Below, one piece after another: positions 56,004 to 64,000 of a DNA stretch of 64,000 nucleotides. The DNA is from Salipiger pallidus (lineage in GTDB: Bacteria; Pseudomonadota; Alphaproteobacteria; Rhodobacterales; Rhodobacteraceae), in the NCBI RefSeq assembly GCF_014643635.1, contig NZ_BMJV01000005.1, positions 186,274 to 250,273 of the forward strand, written 5' to 3'. The stretch's first letter is position 1, and every line of letters starts with the position of its first letter. The notes beneath the pieces are model-generated. The model saw only the letters and a program-made list of their open reading frames with translations, ran no database searches and was not told the DNA's origin. Made by a program: the position numbers and the translations under genes.

Positions 56004-57083
56004 ATGACCGGGGTACTCGCCAGCCAGCAGATCAACGCCCTCATCGCCGATGGGGCCATCACGCCGGGCCAGCCTCTGGCTGACGGTCAGGTGCAACCGG
56101 CCAGCCTTGATCTAAGGCTCGGGACCGAAGCTATTCGCGTGCGCGCGTCCTTCCTTGCCGGCGGCGATCGCACCGTCGCGGCGCGGCTCAACGAGTTTGA
56201 GATGCACCGCGTCGACCTCACCGCGGGGGCCGTGCTCGAGAAGGGTTGCGTTTACGTGGTGCCGCTGCTCGAACATCTCGATCTTCCCGCCGAGGTTGGC
56301 GCCGTTGCCAACGCCAAGAGCTCAACCGGGCGTCTCGATCTTCTGACACGCACGATCACCGACGGCGGAACCGAGTTCGACCGCGTCCGCGAGGGCTATA
56401 GCGGCCCGCTTTATGCGGAGATCTGCCCGCGCAGCTTCTCGGTGCTGGCCCGAACGGGCATGCGTCTCAACCAAATCCGGTTCCGCCGAGGCCAATCCAT
56501 TCTCTCCGACACGGAGCTTCGGACGCTTCACGAGGCCGAGACCCTCGTCACCGGCGGCCCGGCAGTCATTGGACAAGGCCTTGGGTTTTCGGTTGATCTT
56601 GACCCGGCCGAAGGCACGCTGGTGGGCTGGCGCGCCAAGCCCCATACGGGCGTCATCGACCTTGACCGCATCGGGCAATACGATCCGGCAGAGTTCTGGG
56701 ATCCACTCCACACCGACCGGCGGCGCCTGATCCTTGATCCAGATGCCTTCTACATCCTCGTGAGCCGCGAGGCGGTTCACATCCCCCCCGCATACGCCGC
56801 CGAGATGGCCCCCTACCTTGCAATGGTCGGTGAGTTCCGGGTCCACTACGCCGGCTTCTTCGACCCCGGTTTCGGTCATGGTGCCGCCGGTGGGACCGGA
56901 TCAAGGGGGGTGCTGGAGGTTCGTTGCCACGAAGCGCCCTTCGTGCTGGAACATGGGCAGGTCGTGGGGCGGCTCGTCTATGAACGGATGGACGAGCTGC
57001 CACGGCAGCTTTACGGCTCCGGGATTGCGTCCAACTACCAGGGTCAGGGTCTGAAACTGTCCAAACACTTCCGCAGCGCCTGA
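56004..57083 (+). CDS. dcd: Double-length dCTP deaminase (Dcd/dUTPase superfamily)
   Basis: A 359-aa protein, about twice the usual 190 aa, made of two dUTPase-fold halves. The first half has QPASLDLRLGTEAIRVRASF, AVANAKSSTGRLDLLTRTI and YSGPLYAEICPRSFSVLARTGM; the second has DAFYILVSREAVHIPPAYAA, FRVHYAGFFDPGFGHGAAGG and VLEVRCHEAPFVLEHGQVVG. It probably deaminates dCTP to dUTP, supplying dTTP synthesis. Long Dcd proteins of this type are known in alphaproteobacteria. A large hairpin lies over its stop codon. Confidence 0.85.
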   Translation: MTGVLASQQINALIADGAITPGQPLADGQVQPASLDLRLGTEAIRVRASFLAGGDRTVAARLNEFEMHRVDLTAGAVLEKGCVYVVPLLEHLDLPAEVGAVANAKSSTGRLDLLTRTITDGGTEFDRVREGYSGPLYAEICPRSFSVLARTGMRLNQIRFRRGQSILSDTELRTLHEAETLVTGGPAVIGQGLGFSVDLDPAEGTLVGWRAKPHTGVIDLDRIGQYDPAEFWDPLHTDRRRLILDPDAFYILVSREAVHIPPAYAAEMAPYLAMVGEFRVHYAGFFDPGFGHGAAGGTGSRGVLEVRCHEAPFVLEHGQVVGRLVYERMDELPRQLYGSGIASNYQGQGLKLSKHFRSA

Positions 57084-57108
57084 GTGGCCGGCGGCCAATC
57101 CTCAGGCG
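57077..57108 (+). terminator. Hairpin over the convergent 3' ends of the Dcd and GGDEF genes
   Basis: CGCCTGAG / CTCAGGCG outer stem with a TGGC/GCCA inner stem, spanning both stop codons. There is no T-tract, so it may end transcripts only with Rho, or protect 3' ends. Confidence 0.4.
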
Positions 57109-58433
57109 ACAAGAGCGAGCACGACCCTGTCACATCCGACGCGCTCCGCCTCGACGAGGGCGGAAATGGCACGGAAGATGCCCGGCTCCATGCTCGTGTC
57201 ACCCTTGCGGGTGCAAGAGGCACCGGCAGAGACAGTCCACTGATCCGCACCCTCGTCGCCGCTGAGGCCGGACATGGCGCAGTTCCTCAGCTGCTCGGCT
57301 CGCTGCTTGATCCACTCTGCGCTGGCTGCGCGCGACATCACGAGCACCCTCCCCTTCTGCCACATCACCAGCTGTTCGTCCGCGCCTACCTCGGCCCGTA
57401 GCGCAGAGCACATCTGCCGGAACATCTCTTCCGCGGCATCCGGGCCTAGCCGGCGCTGCGCGGCCCCCCACTGGTCGATGCCGATCAGCATCAGGCTCAC
57501 AGCGCTCTGGCTGCCGAAACTGTGCATGAACAGCTCGGCCATCCTGCGGTCGTGGAGGCCGGTCAAGCTGTCACGCTCCAGCGCTCCGGCAACGGAACGG
57601 TCGCGGGACCGATGGCGAAGCCGCCTCTGTTCCGCGTTCTGTGCGATATGGAGCATGGCGATGACTGCCGCGATGGAGGACAGGATCAGCATGAACACCG
57701 CCATGAGTTCCCTTGCCTCGGGATCCGCCATACGCATCGCGATCGACGTCATCACCAGCCAACCGACCCAGAGAAGTGTGGTCACACGGATGGCATGGCC
57801 CACCCGTGACGCGCTGATCACCGATCGCATCATCGGCCGCCGCGCAAAACGCGCCGTCGAGGCAATGCCAAGGCAAAGTAGCGCGATGCTTGTGGACAAG
57901 GACATAGCGCCGCTGATGCGCGGCTCATTGTAGAGGTAGCCCGAGAGGGCAAGAAATGGCAGCGTCATCGACATCATGGACAAGGTGAACGACGCCTGCC
58001 GCAGCCTTGCAAAGCTGAGCTGTCCGACGGCGAGCAGGACGAAGGAAACCGCGGTGTTGGCGCCCATTTCCCCGGGACCGACGGACAACCCACGTTCGTG
58101 CAACACCCGTGACGCGATGGCGGTCACGATGACCGCAAGCCACAGGCTGCCTTCGGGCCGCCCGACGCCGCGCAGGGGATGCTGCAACAGCACCGCCGCC
58201 GCCGACAGCGACATCGCGACCAGTGTAGGGACGGAAAACACCGCCTTGCCGTGAAAGGAATAGAACACCTCGATCCCAAAGAGGTGCCCTTCGAGCGCCA
58301 TTAGGCAGCACAGCCCGACCACCCCGAGGCAGGCGTAGCGCAACCATACCATGCTGCGCAGCCCTGGAAAGATCGCGGCGGCATCATCCCGGGGCGCGTT
58401 GAATAATAGGGTGTCGAGACCTTGCCTGCTCAT
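57102..58433 (-). CDS. Membrane protein with degenerate GGDEF domain
   Basis: A 443-aa protein: six to eight hydrophobic segments in residues ~15-240, then a diguanylate-cyclase-like domain starting DSLTGLHDRRMAELFMHSFG, the family D-x-LT-x-L-x-N/D-R motif. The catalytic GGDEF box is not present; its place (after RAEVGADEQLVMW) reads QKGRV. It therefore probably does not make cyclic-di-GMP but could bind nucleotides or signal otherwise. GTG/ATG alternatives exist; the ATG at 58433 has GGGAGACGAAG upstream, and one 12 codons earlier is less likely. Confidence 0.75.
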   Translation of the reverse strand: MSRQGLDTLLFNAPRDDAAAIFPGLRSMVWLRYACLGVVGLCCLMALEGHLFGIEVFYSFHGKAVFSVPTLVAMSLSAAAVLLQHPLRGVGRPEGSLWLAVIVTAIASRVLHERGLSVGPGEMGANTAVSFVLLAVGQLSFARLRQASFTLSMMSMTLPFLALSGYLYNEPRISGAMSLSTSIALLCLGIASTARFARRPMMRSVISASRVGHAIRVTTLLWVGWLVMTSIAMRMADPEARELMAVFMLILSSIAAVIAMLHIAQNAEQRRLRHRSRDRSVAGALERDSLTGLHDRRMAELFMHSFGSQSAVSLMLIGIDQWGAAQRRLGPDAAEEMFRQMCSALRAEVGADEQLVMWQKGRVLVMSRAASAEWIKQRAEQLRNCAMSGLSGDEGADQWTVSAGASCTRKGDTSMEPGIFRAISALVEAERVGCDRVVLALVA

Positions 58434-59009
58434 CTTCGTCTCCCGAGAGCGCCGCCAACCATCCGGCATGCCCCCGAAGTATAAGGCCGTCTCCCTTTAG
58501 CCTTGCTTAATGCGCGGTCGCGAAAATGATGTCCTCGGCCCGAGCGGTCACAACCGGCCGCTGCGGCGGAGCAAACGGATTGCCCGTCCCGCACGATAGG
58601 AAGCGCTGCCAGCGAGGGACACCCTTGGTTCCGCCACAGGAAGAGCGCGTCGTTAGCTGGCGCAGCACATGGCGCAGGATCATGCTCACGATACGGTTGG
58701 TGTTTATGACAAACCTCCCTCGGCTGCGCACGCGGCGAACGGGGACAGGCGTAGCGCAAAAGAAGTCGAAATCGCTATCAAGCCTCTGTCATGACACGCG
58801 AAACCCAAAAGAACACCTCACAACGTAGTCAGTTCCACCCCTCACCAGCAGTGGCGGCGGGGCGCTCATCAGCGGTAACGGCGTGACGTTGATTTGCCGA
58901 TTTCGGTCCTGTGGCATGAGTACGGCGCGGAACGCGATGTCCGCGTCGGCGGTTGTCCTGCCACGCCGCACCCTTGCGGAAGATCAAATCGTTTAAAAGG
59001 ACGCCAACC
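58434..59009 (-). other. Intergenic stretch without a convincing gene
   Basis: A 74-codon minus-strand frame (58507-58731) and short plus-strand frames are present, but none has a recognisable motif or clear ribosome site. It must contain the promoters of the GGDEF-like gene (minus) and the SH3 gene (plus). Confidence 0.45.
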
Positions 59010-59675
59010 ATGCGCTTCGCCAAGCCACTTCTCCTGTCGACCGGCATCGTCGGCCTTCTCGTCAGCCCCGCCATGGCAGCCCTCAGCGCCAGTGCCACCA
59101 CCGAGCTCAACCTTCGTGCGGGTCCGGGACCCGAATACGCCATCGAATCCGTCATCCCTGCCGCCGGGGATGTCGAAGTTGTCGGCTGCCTCGACGACGG
59201 CGAATGGTGCGAGGTCAGCTTTGACGGCCAGCAGGGTTGGGCCTATGCAGCCTACCTCACCACCCCGGTCGAGGAAGAACCCGTGGTTCTTTACAATGCG
59301 CCGTCCTCGGTAAGCATCGAAACCGTAACCTACGAGGATACGTCCGAAACCGCGACCGGCGCAGCAGCCGGCGGCCTCTGGGGCGCGGCGGCAGGGGCTC
59401 TGCTCATCGGTGGTCCGGCGGCTGCGGCTGCGGGTCTTGTGGCCGGTGCCGGGCTTGGGGGTGCGGCTGAAACCGACGAGACGACCGTGACCTACATTCG
59501 CCAGAACCCGGTCGAACCGGTTTACCTGACCGGTGAAGTCGTCCCGGGCGCAGGTATCCCGCAGGAGGTCGAACTCTACTCCGTTCCGGACAGCGATTAC
59601 AGCTATGTCAACGTCAACCGGCTGCCGGTGGTCGTCGACACTGAAAGCCGCACCATCGTGCAGGTTGTTCGCTGA
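59010..59675 (+). CDS. Secreted SH3-domain protein with glycine-zipper segment and DUF1236-like tail
   Basis: A 221-aa exported protein. Signal peptide (MRFAKPLLLSTGIVGLLVSP, then AMA), then a bacterial SH3 domain (ASATTELNLRAGPGPEYAIE to GWAYAAYLTTP, about 24-88). A Gly/Ala-rich helical stretch (about 120-155) resembles glycine-zipper segments, and a tail (VPGAGIPQEVELYSVPDSDY to VVDTESRTIVQVVR) resembles DUF1236. SH3b proteins bind peptidoglycan or peptides in the periplasm. The ATG at 59010 follows AAAAGGA. A strong terminator is 21 bp downstream. Confidence 0.83.
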   Translation: MRFAKPLLLSTGIVGLLVSPAMAALSASATTELNLRAGPGPEYAIESVIPAAGDVEVVGCLDDGEWCEVSFDGQQGWAYAAYLTTPVEEEPVVLYNAPSSVSIETVTYEDTSETATGAAAGGLWGAAAGALLIGGPAAAAAGLVAGAGLGGAAETDETTVTYIRQNPVEPVYLTGEVVPGAGIPQEVELYSVPDSDYSYVNVNRLPVVVDTESRTIVQVVR

Positions 59676-59696
59676 TCCATCACATTGGTAACGCCG

Positions 59697-59726
59697 AGGC
59701 CGTCTCCCCCGGGGGGCGGCCTTTTT
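59697..59726 (+). terminator. Rho-independent terminator of the SH3-domain gene
   Basis: AGGCCG / CGGCCT stem closing a C/G-rich inner stem (TCTCCCCC/GGGGGG), followed by TTTT. Confidence 0.85.
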
Positions 59727-59732
59727 CAATGA

Positions 59733-60416
59733 TCAGTCGCCGAAAAGCTCGCTCTGATCGGCGCTGTCGTCTTCTTCGTCATTGCTTCCGCCAAGCGACG
59801 TCATACCCGGTGGCGGCCGGTTCTCGAGCAGGCCAGCAGCGCGCAGGTCCTTGAGGCCGGGAAGATCGCGGGCGTTCTCGAGGCCAAAGTGGTCGAGGAA
59901 GCTCTCCGTCACCACGAAGGTCACCGGGCGGCCCGGGGTCATCTTGCGGCGACCGAAACGGATCCATTCCATCTCGAGCAGCTGGTCCACCGTACCCCTA
60001 GACACCGACACCCCGCGGATTTCCTCGATCTCGGCGCGGGTCACCGGCTGGTGGTAGGCGATGATGACAAGGGTCTCGATCGCGGCGCGGCTGAGCTTGC
60101 GCGTCTCGACCGTTTCCTTCTGCATGAGGTAACCGAGGTCGGGTGCCGTCCGCATGGCCCACGCCTCGCCCACGCGCTGCAAGGTGACACCTCGCCCCTG
60201 GTAACGCTGCTTGAGAAGACGCAGCGCCTCGACCGGTTCCGATCCGTGGGGCATGCGGCTCAGAAGCTCGCGCACGCTCACTGGTTCTGCAGAGGCGAAA
60301 AGGATCGCCTCGACCATGCGCTCCTGTTCGTCCATGGGCGGTGCCTCGAACAGGCTCGCCTCGGGTTCATCGCCCTCGGCAGCGGCTCCGGGGGTGAGGT
60401 CATCGTCGTCAGTCAT
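59733..60416 (-). CDS. scpB: Segregation and condensation protein B
   Basis: A 227-aa winged-helix kleisin partner of SMC. Core: QERMVEAILFASAEPVSVRE, GVTLQRVGEAWAMRTAPDLG, AAIETLVIIAYHQPVTRAEI, IEEIRGVSVSRGTVDQLLEM and the FLDHFGLENARDLPGLKDLR end. The ATG at 60416 overlaps the scpA stop by 8 bp, so the pair is coupled. A longer frame upstream is read-through inside scpA. Confidence 0.95.
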   Translation of the reverse strand: MTDDDDLTPGAAAEGDEPEASLFEAPPMDEQERMVEAILFASAEPVSVRELLSRMPHGSEPVEALRLLKQRYQGRGVTLQRVGEAWAMRTAPDLGYLMQKETVETRKLSRAAIETLVIIAYHQPVTRAEIEEIRGVSVSRGTVDQLLEMEWIRFGRRKMTPGRPVTFVVTESFLDHFGLENARDLPGLKDLRAAGLLENRPPPGMTSLGGSNDEEDDSADQSELFGD

Positions 60417-61221
60417 TGGCCTTGCCACTCTTTCGGTCGGTCTTGCGCAGCTCGATGGGCGCGAAATTGTCGGTCTGGCGCAGCTCGGCATGGCCTTCCT
60501 TGACCAGCTCGAGCGAGGCGGCAAAGGTCGAGGCGGTGGCAGAGCGCCATTTAGCCGGATCATCATCCCATCCGTCTGGCAACCAGGAGGAAATGTCGGT
60601 CCACTGTCCGGCAAAGCCCAGCAAGCCGCGCATGCGCCCGAGCGCCTCTTCCATGGTGTAGACCGCATCGCGGTCCATGACGAAGGGGCGGAATTCGTCG
60701 CGGGTCCGGATGCGCGCATAGCCCTGCATCAGGTCCAGAAGCGTCGCGGTGTAGCGCACCCGGCGCACCCGTTCGACGCCCTCGGGAATGCCGCGGGCAA
60801 AGAAATCGCGCCCCAGCCGGTCGCGCGCCATGAGCCGCGCCGCCGCATCGCGCATCGCCTGCAGCCGTTCCAGCTGGTAGGCCAGATGCGCGGCCATCTC
60901 CTCGCCCGAGGGGCCCGCTTCGGTGGGATCGGGGGGCAGCAGAAGGCGCGATTTCAGGAAGGCGAGCCAAGCCGCCATCACGAGGTAATCCGCGGCCAGT
61001 TCAAGCCGCAGCGCGCTCGCTTTTTCCACGAAGGCAAGATACTGGCGCGCCAGCTGCAGGACAGAGACCTTGCGCAGGTCCACCTTCTGGGTGCGCGACA
61101 GGGTCAGCAGCAGATCGAGCGGGCCTTCGAACCCGTCCACATCGACGATGAGCGCCTCGGCAGCAAGGCGGTCGGCGACGCTGAGCGACGCGACATTCGG
61201 TTCGGTCTGGTTTTCGCTCAT
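60409..61221 (-). CDS. scpA: Segregation and condensation protein A (kleisin)
   Basis: A 270-aa kleisin bridging the SMC heads. N-terminal IVDVDGFEGPLDLLLTLSRT-QKVDLRKVSVLQLARQYLAF is the family signature, then the AADYLVMAAWLAFLKSRLLL helices, and a C-terminal winged helix (TASTFAASLELVKEGHAELR). It follows nagZ with a 1-bp overlap and precedes scpB; its stop lies inside scpB. Confidence 0.95.
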   Translation of the reverse strand: MSENQTEPNVASLSVADRLAAEALIVDVDGFEGPLDLLLTLSRTQKVDLRKVSVLQLARQYLAFVEKASALRLELAADYLVMAAWLAFLKSRLLLPPDPTEAGPSGEEMAAHLAYQLERLQAMRDAAARLMARDRLGRDFFARGIPEGVERVRRVRYTATLLDLMQGYARIRTRDEFRPFVMDRDAVYTMEEALGRMRGLLGFAGQWTDISSWLPDGWDDDPAKWRSATASTFAASLELVKEGHAELRQTDNFAPIELRKTDRKSGKAND

Positions 61222-62228
61222 CAGGGGTGCCTGGACAGAAGGCCTTCAAGCTCCGCCTCGAGGGCGGCCATGTCAACAGCACCGGGCGCGATGCGCGCCG
61301 ACAGGGCGGCCTCAGCCCGCAGCTGAGCAGCCTCGGTCATCTCATCTATCAGCGCCATCAGGGGCGCCATCTCGGCCATGTCGCCGTTGCAGTGCAGCGC
61401 GCAGTCGCAGCCCGCGGCAATGGCGGCAGCGCCCCGCTCGGGCACCGTGCCGGACAGGGCCTCCATGGACAGATCGTCGGTCATCAGCAGGCCGCCAAAC
61501 CCGATATCCTCGCGGATAAGGCGGATCATCGAAGGGTCGATTGTGGCCGGTTCAGTGTTGAGCCCCTCGAACACAAGGTGCGCAGTCATCCCCAACGGCA
61601 TCTTTGCCAGCGGGCGGAAGGCGGCGAAATCGACGCGGTCCAGTTCCTCGCGCGGGGCATTGATGCGCGGCAGGTCCTTGTGGCTGTCCATCTGCGCAAG
61701 CCCATGGCCCGGCAGGTGCTTGATCACCGGCAACACGCCGCCATCAAGATGCCCCTGCGCCACGGCAAGGCCGATGCGGGCCACCTCGGCGGCATCCGAG
61801 CCATAGCAGCGATTGCGCAGGAAGGGGTGCGTTTCGGCCCGCGCCACGTCGAGCATCGGCGCACAGTTGCCGTCAATGCCAAGGCTGCGCAACTCTGCGG
61901 CGATGATGCGATAGCGCAGGCGCATGGCCTCGGCAGCGTTGTCGCTGTAGCGCAGCACATCGTCAAGCGGCGGCAGCCAATCGCGCGCGAGCGGCGGGCG
62001 CAGGCGCTGCACCCGGCCACCCTCTTGGTCGATGAAGATCGGCGCATCGCGGCCCACGCTGTCGCGCAGATCATCGCAAAGCGCCTTCACTTGGTGCGAC
62101 GTCTCGAGGTTGCGGGCAAAAAGGATGAAGCCGAAGGGATTGGACTCATGGAAGAACTGACGCTCCCCGCTGGTCAGCACGGGGCCCGACGGTCCAAGAA
62201 TGGCTGCTCCGAAACGGCGGCGCGTCAA
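61221..62228 (-). CDS. nagZ: Beta-N-acetylhexosaminidase NagZ
   Basis: A 335-aa GH3 enzyme of peptidoglycan recycling that removes GlcNAc from anhydro-muropeptides in the cytoplasm. Motifs: IDQEGGRVQRLRPP, VARAETHPFLRNRCY, VIKHLPGHGLAQMDSHKDLP with the His-Asp region, and GGLLMTDDLSMEAL with the nucleophile Asp. The chosen start is a TTG at 62228 overlapping the SPOR-protein stop (TTGA); a TTG seven codons upstream is possible. No standard ATG fits. Confidence 0.9.
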   Translation of the reverse strand: MTRRRFGAAILGPSGPVLTSGERQFFHESNPFGFILFARNLETSHQVKALCDDLRDSVGRDAPIFIDQEGGRVQRLRPPLARDWLPPLDDVLRYSDNAAEAMRLRYRIIAAELRSLGIDGNCAPMLDVARAETHPFLRNRCYGSDAAEVARIGLAVAQGHLDGGVLPVIKHLPGHGLAQMDSHKDLPRINAPREELDRVDFAAFRPLAKMPLGMTAHLVFEGLNTEPATIDPSMIRLIREDIGFGGLLMTDDLSMEALSGTVPERGAAAIAAGCDCALHCNGDMAEMAPLMALIDEMTEAAQLRAEAALSARIAPGAVDMAALEAELEGLLSRHP

Positions 62229-63265
62229 CGGGTCGTCACCGGGATGCAATCGGCGTTCTCGGCGACGAAGGCCGCGCAGAACCGGCGCGCGTCAGAGATA
62301 TCCTCGAAGCCCGCAGCGCGCAGGCGGTAGAACACCCTGCCCCCGCTGGTGGCCCGTTCGATCACCCGGTCCTTGCCCTCCATGAACTCGCCGAAGCGGC
62401 TGGTGAAGCGATCCCATTCCGACCGGGCGGTTTCAGCGCTGTCATAGGCGCCAAGCTGAGCAAGACGGGTGCCTGCCGGTAAGCTTGCCGGGTCAAGCTC
62501 CTGCACTTCGTTCTGAGGGGGGGCAGAGGTCACGGCGGTGACAGCAGCGGCGACCGGGTCGGTCGACAGCGCGGTGGGGCGCGTCTTGGGGCGCAATGAG
62601 CGAACCAGCGCCCCGGCGGGGGTGTTGCTGGTGATGATAACCGGCTCGGGATCACCTTCTTCTTCGGCGGCAGCGGCTGCTGCCTCGGCTTCCTGTTCGG
62701 CGCCAAGCATGGCCAGAACATCCTCGACGTTTTCGGGCTGCATCTGTGTCTCGTCACTCACCGGCCCAAACGGCGAGGCGTCACCGGCGATCTGGTTGGC
62801 CAGCATTTCCATGGGATCGGAATCGCCATCCGCCATGGCCATCTCGCCTCCGTCCTGGCCAAGCTGCGCGGTGGCATCCGGCGCGGGCTGGGCAGCAACT
62901 GAGGGTTTCGGCAATTCATCGGCGGGCAGGTCGTCATCGCTCAGACCAAAGCGCGCAGGCGCCAGCAGAAGCTTGTCGGGGACAGGGGTCGCAAGGCCGG
63001 TGCCTGCCACGTCATTCACCGCGAGGCCCTGGTGGTCCGCCAGCATTCCGCCCGGGTTTTCGGGGGCAACGCGCATGGGTCCCTCCATGGCCTGCACCAC
63101 TGGGATGCCTGTCACGTCGCGCACGAGAAGCTTGTAGCCCCAGACGCCCACGCCGACGACCAGCGCGAGCGAGATCGCCGCGCCGGCCCAATTGGCCATG
63201 TTCGCTGCTCTGAATCCCTTCGGCGCCTGCTGGTCCGCAGGCCCGTGATAGGTGAATTCCGCCAT
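62225..63265 (-). CDS. SPOR-domain membrane protein
   Basis: A 346-aa inner-membrane protein: short cytoplasmic N-terminus, one transmembrane span (WAGAAISLALVVGVGVWGYK, about 26-45), a long Pro/Ala/Glu-rich periplasmic linker with an Ala-Glu run (EQEAEAAAAAAEEEG) and a C-terminal SPOR domain (GTRLAQLGAYDSAETARSEW to VFYRLRAAGF-EDISDARRFC). SPOR domains bind denuded peptidoglycan at the division site. ATG 63265 is preferred; seven codons earlier another ATG exists. It lies between argS and nagZ. Confidence 0.88.
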   Translation of the reverse strand: MAEFTYHGPADQQAPKGFRAANMANWAGAAISLALVVGVGVWGYKLLVRDVTGIPVVQAMEGPMRVAPENPGGMLADHQGLAVNDVAGTGLATPVPDKLLLAPARFGLSDDDLPADELPKPSVAAQPAPDATAQLGQDGGEMAMADGDSDPMEMLANQIAGDASPFGPVSDETQMQPENVEDVLAMLGAEQEAEAAAAAAEEEGDPEPVIITSNTPAGALVRSLRPKTRPTALSTDPVAAAVTAVTSAPPQNEVQELDPASLPAGTRLAQLGAYDSAETARSEWDRFTSRFGEFMEGKDRVIERATSGGRVFYRLRAAGFEDISDARRFCAAFVAENADCIPVTTR

Positions 63266-63338
63266 GTCTGCCTCGCTGTCCGGCACCCTTGGGCGCCGGC
63301 GGTCTGCCCGTCCACCAATGGCGGCGCGGCGTCTAGGC

Positions 63339-64000
63339 TCAGCGCATTTCGTCCATCGGGGTCACGCCCAAGATACCAAGACCGGCCGAAATGACAACCG
63401 CGACGGACCGGGCGAGCGCGATTTTGCGCTGAGAGGTTTGCGCGTCATCCTGAAGGAAGCGCAGGCCCGGTTCGTCATGGCCGCGGTTCCACAGACCGTG
63501 CAGGTCCGAGGCCAGTTCGTTAAGCCAGATCGCGACCTTGTGGGGCTCATGGCCCTTGGCTGCGATCTCCACGAGGCGCGGCCATTCCCCCAGCTTTTTC
63601 ATCAGCCCCAGCTCTGCCGCGTGGTCGAGCGAGGACAGGTCCTGCGCCTTGAGCGTGGCATCGGACACGTCGACCCCTGCGGCATCGGCCTTGCGCAGCA
63701 CCGAGCAGATCCGGGCATGGGCGTATTGCACGTAGAAGACCGGGTTTTCCTTGGACTGCTCGATCGCCTTGTCGAAGTCGAAGTCGAGGGGCGCGTCGTT
63801 CTTGCGCATCAGCATGACAAAGCGGGTGACGTCCGGGCCCACTTCCTCGACCACGTCACGCAGGGTGACGAAGGTCCCTGCCCGCTTGGACATCTTGAAG
63901 GGCTCGCCGTTCTTGAAGAGTTTCACCAGCTGGATGAGCTTGATGTCGAGGGGCGTCTTGCCATCGGAGAGCGCCGAAACGGCGGCCTTCATTCGCTTGA
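63339..64000 (-). CDS. argS: Arginyl-tRNA synthetase, C-terminal part (5' end outside window)
   Basis: The frame runs off the right edge. Visible part: the KMSKRAGTFVTLRDVVEEVG segment (MSK-type loop), DVTRFVMLMRKNDAPLDFDF, the ENPVFYVQYAHARICSVLRK anticodon-domain start and a C-terminal DALR-type all-helical domain ending SAGLGILGVTPMDEMR. It charges tRNA-Arg. About 220 residues of the expected ~580 are present. Confidence 0.93.
   Translation of the reverse strand, partial: KRMKAAVSALSDGKTPLDIKLIQLVKLFKNGEPFKMSKRAGTFVTLRDVVEEVGPDVTRFVMLMRKNDAPLDFDFDKAIEQSKENPVFYVQYAHARICSVLRKADAAGVDVSDATLKAQDLSSLDHAAELGLMKKLGEWPRLVEIAAKGHEPHKVAIWLNELASDLHGLWNRGHDEPGLRFLQDDAQTSQRKIALARSVAVVISAGLGILGVTPMDEMR

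Noticed and set aside
58507-58731. 74-codon minus-strand gene
   Set aside because: No motif, weak ribosome site and compositional bias only; left as intergenic.

Overview
The window looks like chromosomal DNA of an alphaproteobacterium of the Rhodobacteraceae/Roseobacter group. The DNA is GC-rich. Several blocks are typical of that group: aroK-aroB beside a secreted protein and xerD; DUF177-rpmF-plsX-fabH-ihfA followed by a MerR-type protein; bamE next to an olsB-type acyltransferase; and argS, a SPOR protein, nagZ, scpA and scpB in a row. Species cannot be fixed from the sequence alone.

Positions 1-2243 hold the end of a polyamine-type ABC importer and an isochorismatase-fold amidohydrolase, followed by a 13-copy GGCTCAG repeat. 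Positions 2486-19702 look like one regulated catabolic block. A GntR/FCD regulator (9364-10113) sits in the middle. To its left is a minus-strand operon: EctC-like cupin, creatininase-family amidohydrolase, FAD amine oxidase, gamma-glutamyltransferase-type hydrolase and a large glycosidase-like protein. To its right are an Asp/Glu-hydantoin racemase, an allantoinase/hydantoinase-like protein, an SDR, a DapA-like aldolase, an Fe-S old-yellow-enzyme/trimethylamine-dehydrogenase-like flavoprotein and a polar-amino-acid ABC importer. The palindrome TGATATATCA, exact or nearly so, occurs in all five promoter regions of this block. That supports one regulon taking up and dismantling an unidentified nitrogen-containing compound, possibly a cyclic amide/ureide, an N-methylated or a gamma-glutamyl compound.

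Positions 19741-25520 are a gene graveyard. It holds remnants of an ABC ATPase, an aromatic amino-acid ammonia-lyase, a ProV-like ATPase, an amino-acid-binding protein and a GMC oxidoreductase. One intact DUF892/YciF gene and a 24-copy GAT microsatellite lie within it. A MarR-FUSC efflux pair (25696-27293) and an 11-copy AAAGAGCC repeat close the accessory half.

From about 27.6 kb onward the content is mostly core: a peroxiredoxin, aroB/aroK, xerD, a CorC-type protein, a sensor kinase, a MobA-like nucleotidyltransferase, glycerate kinase, an incomplete acyl-CoA-synthetase-like protein, rlmE, rpmF/plsX/fabH/ihfA, tRNA-Pro(GGG), a double-length dCTP deaminase, a degenerate GGDEF protein, scpA/scpB, nagZ and argS. 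Inside it, 42319-49233 is a cell-surface glycan-type cluster: three related glycosyltransferases, one fused to a degenerate sulfotransferase-like domain, plus a sulfotransferase, an FkbM methyltransferase and a hydrolase-fold protein lacking its nucleophile.
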